Of a DNA stretch of 64,000 bases, positions 11,584 to 22,354 are shown piece by piece (position 1 is the stretch's first letter; the number at the start of each line of letters is the position of its first letter). This stretch comes from Apiotrichum sp. Y4204. Taxonomy: Eukaryota > Basidiomycota > Tremellomycetes > Trichosporonales > Trichosporonaceae. The stretch is taken from contig JAMYHL010000015.1 in NCBI GenBank assembly GCA_025531455.1, positions 496,001 to 560,000 of the forward strand, written 5' to 3'. A program made the translations under genes and the position numbers. The notes under the pieces were generated by a model. That model did no database searches and was not told the origin of the DNA. It saw only the letters and a program-made list of their open reading frames with translations.

Positions 11584-12684
11584 CGTGCAGTGTCGAGACT
11601 GGGAGGAGGGGTGTGAAGGTTTGCTTGCCGTAAGGCGTTGAGGATACGACGCGTTTTACCTGCAAAGAAATCAGTCACATGGCCACTCGTAACAAGACAA
11701 ACCAGTGGGCCGGTGCGGATGCGTGAACCGTGCAGATTGGGGAAGTTTGAGTTCTTAAGACGGCAAGAAGGGCCTATAGCGGTGAGAGGGTGATGTTAAC
11801 GAGACTGATAGTGACAACAAAGAGCCAAAAGAGATGAAGTAGAAGGAGAAAGGGCAAAGATTGATAGTCAACAAGAAGAGACAGGAAGCATTCCGGCAAA
11901 CATAAACACACCCCAAAGGGCTTCACGGACGCGCAGACGCGCATGACACAAGCACGGTCAACCTGACAGAGTTGACTCACCTCTCCGCCGATCGGGCGAT
12001 CGGGCCATCTGGTGCAACAAATGCAACAGAAGCAAGTGACGTGTGTGTGACTAGACCAGGAGGTGACTGGACTGGTAAAGGGTCTGTGCCCAGTGCTTTG
12101 TGAGAAGCTTGTCGATATCCTTTGAACGCAACAACTCTTGCATTCTTGCACTCTTGCACTCTGGTACTTATCCAATTGTCCAGCGACCATCGGTACATTC
12201 TTTCTTTATCTCCTTGCATCCTCAACCAGCGTCAAACACAAACGGAGGCAGTAAATGCCTCTCTGATTATCCACAACATCTGCACGACATTAGCGCGGCG
12301 GCGACATCTCCGCCACCAGACCCTCGCTTCCACAGCTTCTACAACGCCGTTTCCGCTACCCATGGTGTTGGGGAGGACTATTGGCAGTCGCATTATGAGC
12401 CCTTCGCTTGAGATCTGCAACGTTCCGCCCGTAATGCGAACGGCTCGCAATTTCTGCATCAAAGATAAGCAGCCGACCGTGAGTAATCGTGTCAGTGGCT
12501 TCCCCGATGTTTGAGACTTTTCGACATGTTTGTCACATGAGCGCGTATGGCTTTGAGTTTGAACGAGTACTTGTTTTCCTTGCTTCCTTCCTGCGACTAC
12601 TTTCCACGATAGAGCTGACGGTGGTAGAACTTGAAACCTTTGTGAGTCGCTTGCTGGTCCCCTCGACAGGTGGATGTCGGGATC
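11584..12684. other. intergenic, no gene seen
   Basis: Contains the promoter of the chromodomain gene and the 3' flank of the DUF7918-like gene. ORFs of up to ~140 codons have no recognisable features. Confidence 0.5.
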
Positions 12685-13681
12685 TTATTCCTCCTCGGAG
12701 TCGTCCTGGTCGTAAACAACGGTGAGAGGATCGGCCGCATGCTTGTATCTCTTGCCACCGTACCTCAAACGGGCCTTTTTCCAACGAGTGACCAAATGTT
12801 CGACATCTTCTACTTCATTGATGCTGCGACGGGGCCGAGGAATGATGTTGTTGTTAATAAGGGCTTCGCGCGACCCATACTGTGAATCAGCAGACAGCAG
12901 TCAGTCAACTAACCTTGATGACTACTGTGCATGCCTTGATGCTGCGACTGGCCTTGAACGGTTGGTAGGTGCAAGCGCTTGCAGGGCCAATCACGTCGCC
13001 GTCGACGTAGGAATCGCTTACTTTGCCCCTCCAGCTAGAGTCGAGATATCCCATCGGGCGACTGTACGTTTTGGGTTTGCCCTCGTACGGGTCTGAGGCC
13101 TTGCCTGCCTCCAGCTTAACGACGATTGACCCGTAGTGGAGCAGTTCCTTTGGCTTGGGTCCGTCGTCGAAAAAGACCTCTAGTCAATGCCGAGTCTTTG
13201 TTACAATACTCACAATCTTCGAAAACTTATAGTTTTTCAGAACAATGTTTCCTCCGTGATCCTTGTCATGCCACCAAGAGTCATAACAAGACGAAGCTTT
13301 GGACGCGACCTTCCCACCATTGAGCTTGCGGCCGTCAATTGTGCAGGTCACCGAGATGTCAAACTCGGGAACATAAGTCGTGCGTACCACCACCGCAAAG
13401 GGCTGGGATATCAGATTACGAGCCCGTTACGACCTACCCGCTCCCACTCCACTTCGGCGTAGACCACATCAAGGTGTCGATTGCCGGTACGACTCGCCGC
13501 AATGTGGGACTGATTGTGCTCGGCTACCATCAACATCATCACTGGCGCCGCAACTCACGCAGCCGAACCGTCTTATCGGTGTACTCGAGATATACCTGGA
13601 GTCAGTACACCGCTTACTTTTCCTTCTGTTAACCATTGCACTTACCTCCCAGTCTTTCCAAAAGCCTCTTGGAATCGTCAT
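12685..13681 (-). CDS. DUF7918-like protein of unknown function
   Basis: Six exons (13646-13681, 13559-13595, 13438-13523, 13214-13402, 12914-13177, 12685-12879) join with every phase closed to 268 aa. Four of the five introns are only 33-36 nt or 50 nt. The middle reads as a beta-sandwich: VVYAEVEWERPFAVVV, DISVTCTIDGRKLNGG, NYKFSKIVFFDDG, and YGSIVVKLEAG. This layout (framing strands, 'VDG' hairpin, 'F.FS.' strand, 'lG.I.V.' strand) is that of fungal DUF7918 proteins. The C-terminal 65 residues are basic, then acidic (DQDDSEEE). Cytoplasmic or nuclear, with no signal peptide. Function unknown in the family. Confidence 0.75.
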
Positions 13682-14499
13682 TGTGGTGCGATGCACTGAG
13701 TATGGTGAAAAGAAAATGAGAGGTGAAAGGGGAAGTGAAGAGAGAAGGACGATGAGCCTGGTAGTTGATGGGAAGATCCAACTGGGGAGCTCCTGTCCGA
13801 GGACACAGCCTGTGCGGCGTTGCCATGGGAACCCGGCCAACGGATCCGTGTGTGTAAGGGCGCTCATCGGAGACTGCGCAATGTGCTCATCACAGACAAT
13901 AAATGACACTTCTCACACACGGGGCGCCGCAGGCCTGCGCCTGGGAGCGCGAGGTACGCCCTCAGCTAGCTGACGGTAGAACAAGCTTTACTGATACGGT
14001 TGGTGTCTCTGAGCTGTGGACCGACTCCTTCGAGCTGTACAAAAATACCAGCACTATAAAGCTCATGTAAACGGAAGCTTCACGGTTACAGTACTCAGAT
14101 ATTAGAGGAGTATTGTCACTCCAAGTGCCCTGAGCGCACCGTTTGAAGAAGGATCCGACCCGGCCATTGTCCAGCATTCGTTGTTGGTCGGGAAGGCTAC
14201 CTCATACTGTACCAACATTTTCACTTGCTCACGCTTTACACTAGAGTGGCGTCTTGTTGGGATCGGAGATGTCAGACCTCCGCTCACAAGCTGCCGCTAC
14301 AGTATTTTTTTCATTCCGGGTCATGCAAAGATACCATTTATGACAGCTATTCAAAAAGTGTCCTGTGTCACCGAGTACGTCCTTCTTCAGTTGGGCTGTC
14401 TCACGTCCCCTTCACAGATCTCTTTGAAAAAGGCAACGTCTTTTGAAAAGACAACGTCTTTGGCTGTCTTTAGCTGCCACTTGGCTCACAACTGGGCGA
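13682..14499. other. intergenic, no gene seen
   Basis: Promoter of the DUF7918-like gene on the left and the 3' end of the third ricin-B-like gene on the right. No other coding signal. Confidence 0.5.
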
Positions 14500-15148
14500 C
14501 TAGGGGTAGTCCTCGGGGAACTCGAGGATAAGAAGTTGGTTGTCGTGGGGCCCCTCAATGCATTCCCACAGCTGAAGGCCCAACTTCGGGTTTCCGTCGC
14601 GGACGTCGATGCACAAGTTGGTTCCCTTGAGCCGAAACTTGCCTTCCTTGCGCTCCCACGTCTGCTGGAACAGCCCAGGGTAGCAGTCCCAGACCTTGAG
14701 TGGCGTTCCGTTGCGGGGAGCTGGTGTGAGCTGAGTGCTACGGGCGGCCCAGAATCTGCAACTTACACAGTCCCGCGTCCACGCATTTAGGCCCATGCCT
14801 GCTGCCGCCAACCAGCTGAATGCTTCCCTGTTCGGCCGAGGTGTCGAACGCCCAGGTGGTGATACCCCACTTGGGGGCGTCCCTCTCTCCGCTAAAAATC
14901 AGCTCCCATACCCCACCGTCTTTGGAATATGAATATCTCGCTTATCAAGCGATGAGTGATACGCACAAACGGATGAGCTCGCCATTCTGCACGAACATAA
15001 GGGGGTAGCCGGCGTAATAGTGGGGACCCCGCGGCCACCCAATCAGCCACCAGTCCTTATGCTCGCGATCTTCCTGGCTGAGAGGAACCGCGACGGCCAT
15101 GGCCATCGCGAAGAACACGGCCAGAACCATCTGCAGAATGTCGGTCAT
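14500..15148 (-). CDS. secreted ricin B-type lectin-like protein (copy 3)
   Basis: Third member of the family, on the opposite strand. Exon 1 starts at 15148 with a signal peptide (MVLAVFFAMAMAVAVP). The last two exons are firm (about 14767-14919 or -14936, and 14500-14720): KCVDAGL, then KVWDCYPG, LCIDV, LQLWECIEG, DNQLLIL. The join of exons 1 and 2 is ambiguous. Either a 30-nt intron (donor at 14966) gives 190 aa, or a 51-nt intron with a weaker GTTTGT donor gives 183 aa; both keep frame. The intron before LC(V/L)D found in copies 1 and 2 is absent here. Presumed secreted glycan-binding protein. Confidence 0.75.
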
Positions 15149-16499
15149 GAGGGAGTACGGTAAGGAGGGATACAGTGAGAGAAGAGTTGTTTGATGAAGT
15201 GTCAGATTACCGACAACGGGGAGCCGTGGCGAGAGGAAAGGCTTGGCTTTAAATACCACACATTGTCGGTTTCGAGCCACCGAAGGTTCGGAATAGTTTG
15301 CCGTACTTCACTGCCGGTTCAATAACCTTTGAATGAGGTGACCCGCATCACCAGGTGCAGCGGAGTGGGTGGCGCGGTGTGCCGAGGCCGCTCTGACAGT
15401 TCCCATAGGTACGGAGATCGAGGATCCAAAGCACCTGACGCCCACAAGGCATCGGCACAAGATGCAATTCCGCAATCCGCAAATCACGACACCTCAAGCA
15501 TTGATCGGCAAACCCTCGCGAGATGCCCGACGCCGGTCTGACATGATATCAAGTCATGCCGGAATTTTGGGTGTGGTTCATCATATTATGCATCATGCCG
15601 CAAACCAAGGTTTGGCTCCGGCATTCCTGCCCACTGCCATGTGATCGCGCGCTGGGGTAAGCCGAACATCGGCCTTCTCCAACTCCGCCGGAAAAGAGAG
15701 GAGAATGTCACCCGCAGACCAACAAGACGGCTTGGCCTGGCCGCGGTGGGTCAGTTGCGTGTCTGGAGAAACAGGAGTGTTGTATTATGGCTGGTGATGT
15801 CCTTCGGCAGACCTCCGTGTCGGAAGATTGACATGTGTCTGGGGCAGCTAATGAGCAGCAACGATACGAGTGTCAACCCTGAGAGAATGCCCTGCGGATT
15901 TCGACGAAATGCTCGCAAGATGGTGTCGTAGGTTATGATAGCTGCCCTACCGAGTTGGGGAAGATGTCGACTGGCACTGAGCGCTTCCTCTAGTTTATCA
16001 GCACTGGTTTGGCGGAGACACTCACTGGACATCGGGTCGCATGGGTTGTCGTCTGGATGCGAGGCGACATACTGCACGTGGAGGGATGACGTCAAAAGCT
16101 GCCCCCGTGCTGTACTGGCCAGACATGGCGGGAGGCCCTGTAGGTGAATGTGAAAGAAGTTAACAAGAACGGAGAGGACGATGCCTTGCAATGCTCTGGC
16201 CAGCTGTTATGCTGTGTAAGGTAACTTGTCCAAGTGCACAGGGGAGTGTAAGCAGTGCGCGCGCCAGTGCCTGTTTGGGCTGACGTGAAACGTCAGGAGC
16301 GACACTTTCACAAACATTTGCAAGTGTGCAAGTCGTCATTCCATCCTCGATACACGCCCTTGCTCACATGTTCAGCGCTCTTGATCTGAGATTTAGTCCA
16401 GACGGTAATCCAGCCGTTCTTGACGGTGGGGGGGTTCAGAGTGTAAGAAGAACTGCACGGGGTTCGACAACAGCCTGACCTATACATCACACAACTCGA
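15149..16499. other. intergenic, no convincing gene
   Basis: One minus-strand frame (15751-16191) has a short helical-looking stretch but no start context, exon partners or motif, so it is not called. The left end is the promoter of ricin-B copy 3. Confidence 0.45.
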
Positions 16500-17639
16500 T
16501 CAGTCTCGAAGTGGCGGCAAAGTGCCCTTCAAACGCGCCATGCAGATCGGTTTATGCCACTTGATAAACTCTTCAGGCCCTTTGGGACTGCTCTGGGATC
16601 GAGAGCCCCGGTTCAGAGTTTGTGCGTCGTACAGAGTCGCGATTTTTACGCGGTTGTCGCGACGGCTGCGGCGAAAGATGCGAATACGGGGTACTGGTGT
16701 GATGAGGAGTGTCATATCAAGATCCTGTATATCTTGTCCGGCGCGGAGCACTTCATCCCTTGATGTTAGCAATGAAATACAAGTTCCACACCAGATGCTC
16801 ACTGAACCTGCTTCGTTTGCAGCTCTGGCAGAGTAATCTGCCGACCAGCATCTTCAAACACAAGACAGTAGAGGGATCCATGACGGAAAAGACCGGCAAA
16901 GCGGGGAAGGGTCGTGCCCTGCAATCGTTTGGCAAAGTTGAAATTGTAGACTTCGTCTGCAAGGCATTGGCGAGCGATAGCTTGCGTGGGTAAACACTTG
17001 TTGCGCAGTGGTAGATGCTGCATATCCACCAGCTTGACGACAATGCCGGGATATAAGACGTTGTCCTTCTGGAAGCGAGCCTGAAAGATGTCGCAGGGCA
17101 TGCCATTGACAATGGTCTGCTCTTCGTCAGGCTGAGTGGACCCAATCCTCCATTTCAACACCACGGTCTCATCCGCATCCTCTTCGTCGTTGGCTGGCTT
17201 GGGCACTTCGTTCTCGGGATTTACGCCAATGGGGTCCCCATCCCGAGTGTTTCCGACGCGGGTAAGGACGACGGAGGGCATGCAATCCTCATCTGTCGAG
17301 TATTTGCACAGTCGAGCCTCATCCAACTTGGGAGGAGCTACGAGACGGATAGTATCAGCCTACAGTAAGCCCCGACACTTTGTTGTATGGTCTACGTCTT
17401 GATCCTCAGGTGCGAAAAGGATAACATACCTTCTCAAGCTGTTCAAAGATGTCTGACATGGAGAGGGCCTCATCGTCTTCCGCATCACGAGGGGGAGGAG
17501 GACGGCGGGTTCGCCCCCGCCCACGTGCTGATCCCCTGCCTCTGGCTGCAGGTGACCGTGAGGAGTTCTGTTTGGCAGCGGTGCGTTTTCCGGTAGTCTT
17601 TGTGGATGAGCGCGAGGTGGATGATGGTGTCCTTGCCAT
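16500..17639 (-). CDS. degenerate protein kinase-like protein (pseudokinase 1)
   Basis: Three exons (17430-17639, 16803-17359, 16500-16758) close in phase to 341 aa. The N-terminus is basic and low-complexity (RGRGSARGRGRTRRPPPP). Kinase-like signs: GIVVKLVDM (beta-3 Lys), an alpha-C-like helix, FAKRLQGTTLPRFAGLFRHG, then LYCLVFEDAG (hinge). The C-lobe is badly eroded: no HxD...N catalytic loop, and the DFG position reads KIATLYDAQ. The parallel gene at 37339 has the same layout and intron positions. It lies head to head with the lysine-rich gene at 18459. An upstream in-frame ATG at 17690 would add 17 residues. Likely non-catalytic; role unknown. Confidence 0.7.
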
Positions 17640-18458
17640 TGTCGTAACAGTTGAGGTGGCAAAAAGGGAGAGAGGTGAATAGGAGTACAAGTATGACAGT
17701 GAGTGTGAATCTCTGTCAGAAGGTTCTGTACAATGCAGAGCCGATTGGCAACAGAAAGAAGGGCCGTTGGCCGTTGGCCGTTGGCCGTTGGCCGTTGGCA
17801 GAGCCGGCAGAAGGGGTCATCGTCGTCATTCAGGTGACGTGTTTATGTGACGTAAACCGTGACCAGCACATCACAGCGATCACAGCCCCGGCACAGGCTA
17901 GTGACACGTTAGTGGAACTCATACAAAGGGGAAGAGTGCCTGGTGAGGAGTCTGAAACGTAAGGAGAAGAACCCCACAGTTCCACGATGATTACACTCCT
18001 GGCTTCTTAAATTCCTGTGGGCAACGCCCACGGAGCAAAGCCCTCTAGTTGACTAGATTGCATGGATTGCTGGAGGCATCGTAACAAGGGTTCTATGCGA
18101 TGGACAGCATCCAAGTATCGACAGCCGCAGTCAAACACTGATATGAGTGGCCGACAGCCGACAGGCCGACAGGGCGATTGGGCAAATGCATCCGTTTGGT
18201 GCGAAGTTAAGTTGGAGGCGATTCGAAGCGATGCCAGACTGTTTCTTCCCCTTCACATAGCTGGATGCGTTCACACAAGAATGCTGTGCCAGAAACTCTC
18301 TTCACTCCTACACCTGTGGGAGCATCAAACATACGTGCACACGGCCTGCTCGAAGTCACATCGAACGGGCAGCTATGAACACTCATATATAACAGTATCC
18401 CCAGCTCATTCTGGGGTCTGTGGAACATCCGAAACCAAACATACAGGCCGCCATCTTC
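17640..18458. promoter_or_regulatory. divergent promoter region of pair 1
   Basis: Shared upstream region of pseudokinase 1 (-) and the lysine-rich nuclease-like gene (+). It contains five perfect copies of the 7-mer GGCCGTT (17762-17799), a degenerate GCCGACAG repeat near 18150-18172, and a TATATAA box at 18386-18392, 67 bases before the + strand ATG. Confidence 0.5.
17762..17799. repeat. 7-bp tandem repeat (GGCCGTT)x5
   Basis: Five consecutive GGCCGTT units upstream of pseudokinase 1, within its promoter or 5' leader. Confidence 0.9.
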
Positions 18459-20351
18459 ATGCGTCTCATTCTCGTCATTCGAGTCGTGACTCTGGTGATC
18501 GGCACCATAGCTGCGACTGACATTCGCCCAGGCCACAACCCCACAACTACAACGAACACCACCACTATAACGAACATCAAGAACGACGAACCGCCTCGAA
18601 CCCCGCCAAAAGACTTCCATGGCGGTGCGACGACCAGCTTAGCCCAAGAGCCTCAGGTGTTTGAGCATGAAAATCCCGTGGATGATCAACATTCAGCTGC
18701 AGTAATTAAGCCTCGCGGCACTGAAGACCATGCCCCGAGGGCCAACAAACCGAAAACCACCAAATCGAAGCAAAGGTCATCCACCCAAAACCGGAAGGTG
18801 GCCTCGGGCTCCACTCATCGGGGAAAGTCCCGAAGAACCTCTATATCAAGGACTCGCAAAACCTCATCATCTCGCACAGGCGGAAAGACCGAAAAGATCA
18901 GAAGAAAGGGCAAGAAGGGCAAGACGCTTAAGGTCGGCAAGGGAAGCACGCGCGGCAAGGGTCTCAAGAATAAATCCAGTTTGAAGCAGGGTAAAAGCGT
19001 CAAAAGCGTCAAAAACGGCCAGGTCGGCATGATCGGGGAGGCCCGCAAGAATCCCAAAAATCGCACGAACCGCGTGAACGGCAAGAACACCAAGAACGTC
19101 AACCCCACCAGGAGCACCAAGAGCACCAAGAGCACCAAGAACAGCAAGAACAGCAAGAACACCAAGAGCACCAAGAGCACCAAGTACAGCAAGAACATCA
19201 AGAACATCAAGAGCATCGCAAATTCCGGAGACCGCAAGACCAACATAACTTCCGAAACCAAGGACGCCAACCCCAGACGAAAGGGTACCACTCAAAGCCC
19301 CAGCACAGACAAGGGTAGTCTTCGATCTCCTGCTGCCAACCGACACGCTGCTTGTGTTAAGCCTCGAGCGCTGGGACGTCGCAGTGGCCGTGGGACTCCC
19401 GGGACATGCGCCCCGAAGATAAATCTCGACGCTAAGATCAAGGAATTCGATATGCCAAAAAGCTTTGCATTCCAGGTGGAATCCTCCAAGACAACTCATC
19501 TCTCCGAGGCCAAGGCCAAGGCGATCCCCCGTGACACTGAGATTGTCTGGAAAGGGAATTACAATATACGACGGAGAAACCTGAATCTCTTTCAAGTTGA
19601 CGATGGTCCAGCCGCAGAGAGTGCACTGCATCATATCAATACTGGCAGACACACCGACGATGATGTAATCCTCGATGATGAAATCGACTTGCAGGGCCTG
19701 TTGAGGGACAAACTCGGCGAGGCAGCGACAAAAATTCTTGCGGCGATCTCCCCCAATGCCAATGTCGACCCTCCGACCAGGGCTTACGCTTGGCATCTGA
19801 CCAATAGGGGAAAGCGCGACCAATCAGCTCCGGACATGATGCTCTCATCTCGCGATAAACGGACGGTCAAAGTGGTCATGGAAATCAAGACCGGGGTCGC
19901 CCTGTCAAAGGAGTCCGTCACAATTCTTCAAGACCTCCTCAAAAGAACCAACAATAAAGTTAAAATGCGTCCTAAAGGAACGGGAAACAACTACTTTTTG
20001 AGCAGCAAAGCCGACCGGGACGAACCTCGCGAAGAGAGACTTCACGAAATCTGGATGCTGGAACAGGTGAGCAAGGCGAGAGGCAACAGTTTAATCTTAT
20101 AGCCGCTCCACTGTATCCCTCACACAGCAGTGGTGATCACTTTCATCGCAGCGCTGACACCTTAGACACTTGTGCATATGTTTACAAGAAATGTGGACCA
20201 TGGCGCTCTCACCAACGGAGTAGATTGGTTCATCTGCGAGCGAGATGGGCAACGGGTTAATGTCTATTATCATTCAGCCGTTAGACGGGGACGGAACGCG
20301 GGCCTCGACGTTCTACTTCAGCTGTCGCTTGACTCGTTCGGAATTCGCTAA
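18459..20351 (+). CDS. secreted Lys-rich protein with PD-(D/E)XK nuclease-like domain (copy 1)
   Basis: Two exons (18459-20066, 20166-20351) close in phase to 597 aa. I start at the second ATG because MRLILVIRVVTLVIGTIAA is a signal peptide; an in-frame ATG at 18420 would add 13 residues in front of it. Residues ~25-60 are Thr/Asn-rich. Residues ~100-285 are Lys/Ser/Thr repeats (many KST, KNS, KNTK units). A globular C-terminal domain follows from about 325. It contains P458-D459, then VKVVMEIKT with E475 and K477, and after the intron HGALTNGVDWFIC, which is the order of a PD-(D/E)XK nuclease core. The gene at 34630-36722 matches this domain across the same splice site (LEQ|). Role inferred: a cationic secreted or imported nucleic-acid-acting protein. 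Confidence 0.7.
19105..19216 (+). repeat. in-frame repeat of AAGAGCACC-type 9-mers
   Basis: About a dozen imperfect 9-base units encode Lys-Ser-Thr, Lys-Asn-Ser or Lys-Asn-Ile within the cationic region of the gene at 18459. Confidence 0.8.
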
Positions 20352-20777
20352 GGACGGTGATCTTCTATAGCTCGGAGAAGAGTTTGGAGGACGATGTACT
20401 GTTCTGTATGTATGGATCTCGGTGGGATCGATGACCTTCTACTGTATAGAGCCTGGAGGCAGGAAGCCTGACAGTTCTTGCAGCCAGTAGGAAATTGATG
20501 AATGGTGCTTCTCAATATCCAACGGTGTACACAATGATCTTGCTTTCGCATGTGTCCAGAGACGGCTTTATTGACTGTGGCAACCGCTGTTGTCTTCAAC
20601 AGTTATGTGTCAGCTTATCCCCTTTGGTGAGCGTCAGTTGCATTCTGTCAAGTGCTTAGTTGTTTCGGAGATCGGAAAAATGGGTAACATCAATTTTCGG
20701 TCGACCCATCGGTCCTCGCGAATCACTGTACCAACTGTACCTCTTTCTGAGACCTCATTCATGCCTCCCACAGATTC
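20352..20777. other. intergenic between convergent genes
   Basis: 3' flanks of the lysine-rich gene (+) and the small Cys-rich gene (-). Nothing further recognised. Confidence 0.5.
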
Positions 20778-21104
20778 TTAGTTGACCTCTTCACACGCAA
20801 GCGCAATACAGTACCGTCCAGGGGGACACGGCGCGCAGCCCTGGCGATACCTCCACCACGGGGCTTCGTCGAGGCACTGAATGCGTCCGCACTGACCGCG
20901 GGGCATGCACCCGCCGCGGGGGCAGCAGGGGACCTCGCTCCTGTTCCGGCACGGGGCGGGATCAACGATGAGACTCGGGGTCGGCCACGGGAAACGCGTG
21001 ATTAGAATAGGGGCGGTATAGGTGCGTACTGGTCCGGGTTCGGCCGCTGGCGCCGGGGCAGCGGAGGTGGTGGCGAGGAGAGTGATGATCGTGAGGAGAC
21101 GCAT
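20778..21104 (-). CDS. small secreted cysteine-rich protein
   Basis: Single exon of 108 aa starting MRLLTIITLLATTSA, a clear signal peptide. A longer in-frame ORF begins at 21218, but the signal peptide fixes the start. The mature half holds ten cysteines with spacing CC, then PRGGC, RGQC, RIQC, QGCAPC, RYC and LAC. This pattern resembles knottin or short EGF-like disulfide-rich proteins, but I recognise no family. Probably extracellular; effector-like size and cysteine density. Confidence 0.65.
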   Translation of the reverse strand: MRLLTIITLLATTSAAPAPAAEPGPVRTYTAPILITRFPWPTPSLIVDPAPCRNRSEVPCCPRGGCMPRGQCGRIQCLDEAPWWRYRQGCAPCPPGRYCIALACEEVN

Positions 21105-21694
21105 AGTGGTGGAAAGTGAGTCAAGTGTGAAGGAGGTGGGAAGAGGAGGAGGCGCATGGGTATTCTTTATGTGGTTCCGACGACTTTGTCTGTACAAACT
21201 GCATGGCCTGGTATCCAAGCAACAACACGGGATGGGCCCGAAAGCAGGTGACCTGCCAACGCGAACAGGGGGGAGCCTCCCGGATCTGTTTGATGGGAGT
21301 TCTGTTTACAGGCGAAAGGCCGCCAAGCCAGGCACTTCGTAAAGTCCCATTTGCTGGGAATGACTGTGCAACACCATGATGACAGCCTGTTATCTTTCGT
21401 TCCAAGGTCAGATTATCAGAGTGTGATAGCGACGCAGACCCCTGGAAAAGTACTTTGGGTGTCTCTAAACTAGGCCCACGAGAACGCCACACCTTAGTTG
21501 GGGAAGTGAAGAGAAAAGAGGCCACGCCGCAAATGGGGCAACGTCAAGAATCGCCAGCATACAGTACGCACATCTAGTCATTAAACCTCAAACGCGGTAT
21601 CAACTACGTCGGCCCTACAAGCTACAGAAACGCCTGTCCGTATCGTGTCGGAGGGAGGAAGGTTACTCGAGTCGTAATACTTTTGATTAGCATT
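21105..21694. other. intergenic, no gene seen
   Basis: Promoter of the Cys-rich gene and the 3' flank of the next minus-strand gene. Confidence 0.5.
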
Positions 21695-22354
21695 CTAAAA
21701 GTTGACTCCAAAATGGTTGACATCGTGGATCGAGTTGTACTTTTCTTGAAGCTCATGAAGATCCTTCTTGAATGCAGCAATGTCGTCTTTGACGGCCCTG
21801 TGGAGTTGGACGGCGGTGTGATTGTCCCAGATGGCGCACGATCCCTTGATGCAAAGTCTTCCGACCGCGGCGCCCATCAGTTCATAGGCCTTGGTGTAGT
21901 ACTCCTTGTGGTGGGCTGCAAGGCGTTTGCCGAGGTTCTCCAGCTGAGCTTTCTGGAACACCTCGACCTTCTCTGGAGGGACGCATTCGCGCACCGTATT
22001 GAGGCTCCACATCCCAAAAGCGGTGCACTCGGGGATAGGGGTGGAAACGATGGCGCGGAGATTGTCGGCGAGAGTGTTCTGCAGCGCCTCGCGGTGGGCC
22101 GACGTCATGTTGGGGTTTCGGTCTTGGTTCAGCTGTGGTAAGTCACGTTGTTACAGTGTCCTCGGATGCTGGGGAGCGTACATCGATAATAGTCTTGGCG
22201 AGCTGCATTGGTGTCAGTGGTTTGGCGTTGTCAACGCTGCTACATAGGAGCTCACATCCTCGACTCCTTTGGCACGCTCAATGGCGGCAGCGGCAGCGCG
22301 CGCCGGGCCACCCAGCATGTGGGCAGCCATCTCCTCCGGAACCGAGATGGGCAT
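21695..22354 (-). CDS. helical protein of unknown function
   Basis: Three exons (22256-22354, 22182-22202, 21695-22132) join in phase to 185 aa. The middle exon is only 21 nt (7 codons). No signal peptide or membrane span. The protein is mostly charged and helical (for example EKVEVFQKAQLENLGKRL, DIAAFKKDLHELQEKY), with two Cys (ECVPPEK, RLCIKGSC). I do not recognise the family. Phase closure over a microexon and sensible amino-acid composition support it as real. Confidence 0.6.

Noticed and set aside
15751..16191. 146-codon minus-strand frame with a helical stretch
   Set aside because: No promoter, start context or homologous look. Could be a relic, but nothing supports calling it.
17762..17799. 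Telomere-like repeat (GGCCGTT)n
   Set aside because: The unit is not a known fungal telomere sequence, it is only five copies long, and it is flanked by ordinary genes.
19105..19216. CRISPR-like spaced repeats
   Set aside because: The units are in-frame codon repeats of a eukaryotic protein without unique spacers.
18867..19823. 318-codon minus-strand open frame
   Set aside because: It is the mirror of the Lys-rich repeat of the + strand gene. Its Leu/Val-rich sequence simply reflects AAG/AGC codons read in reverse; no start context or exon support.
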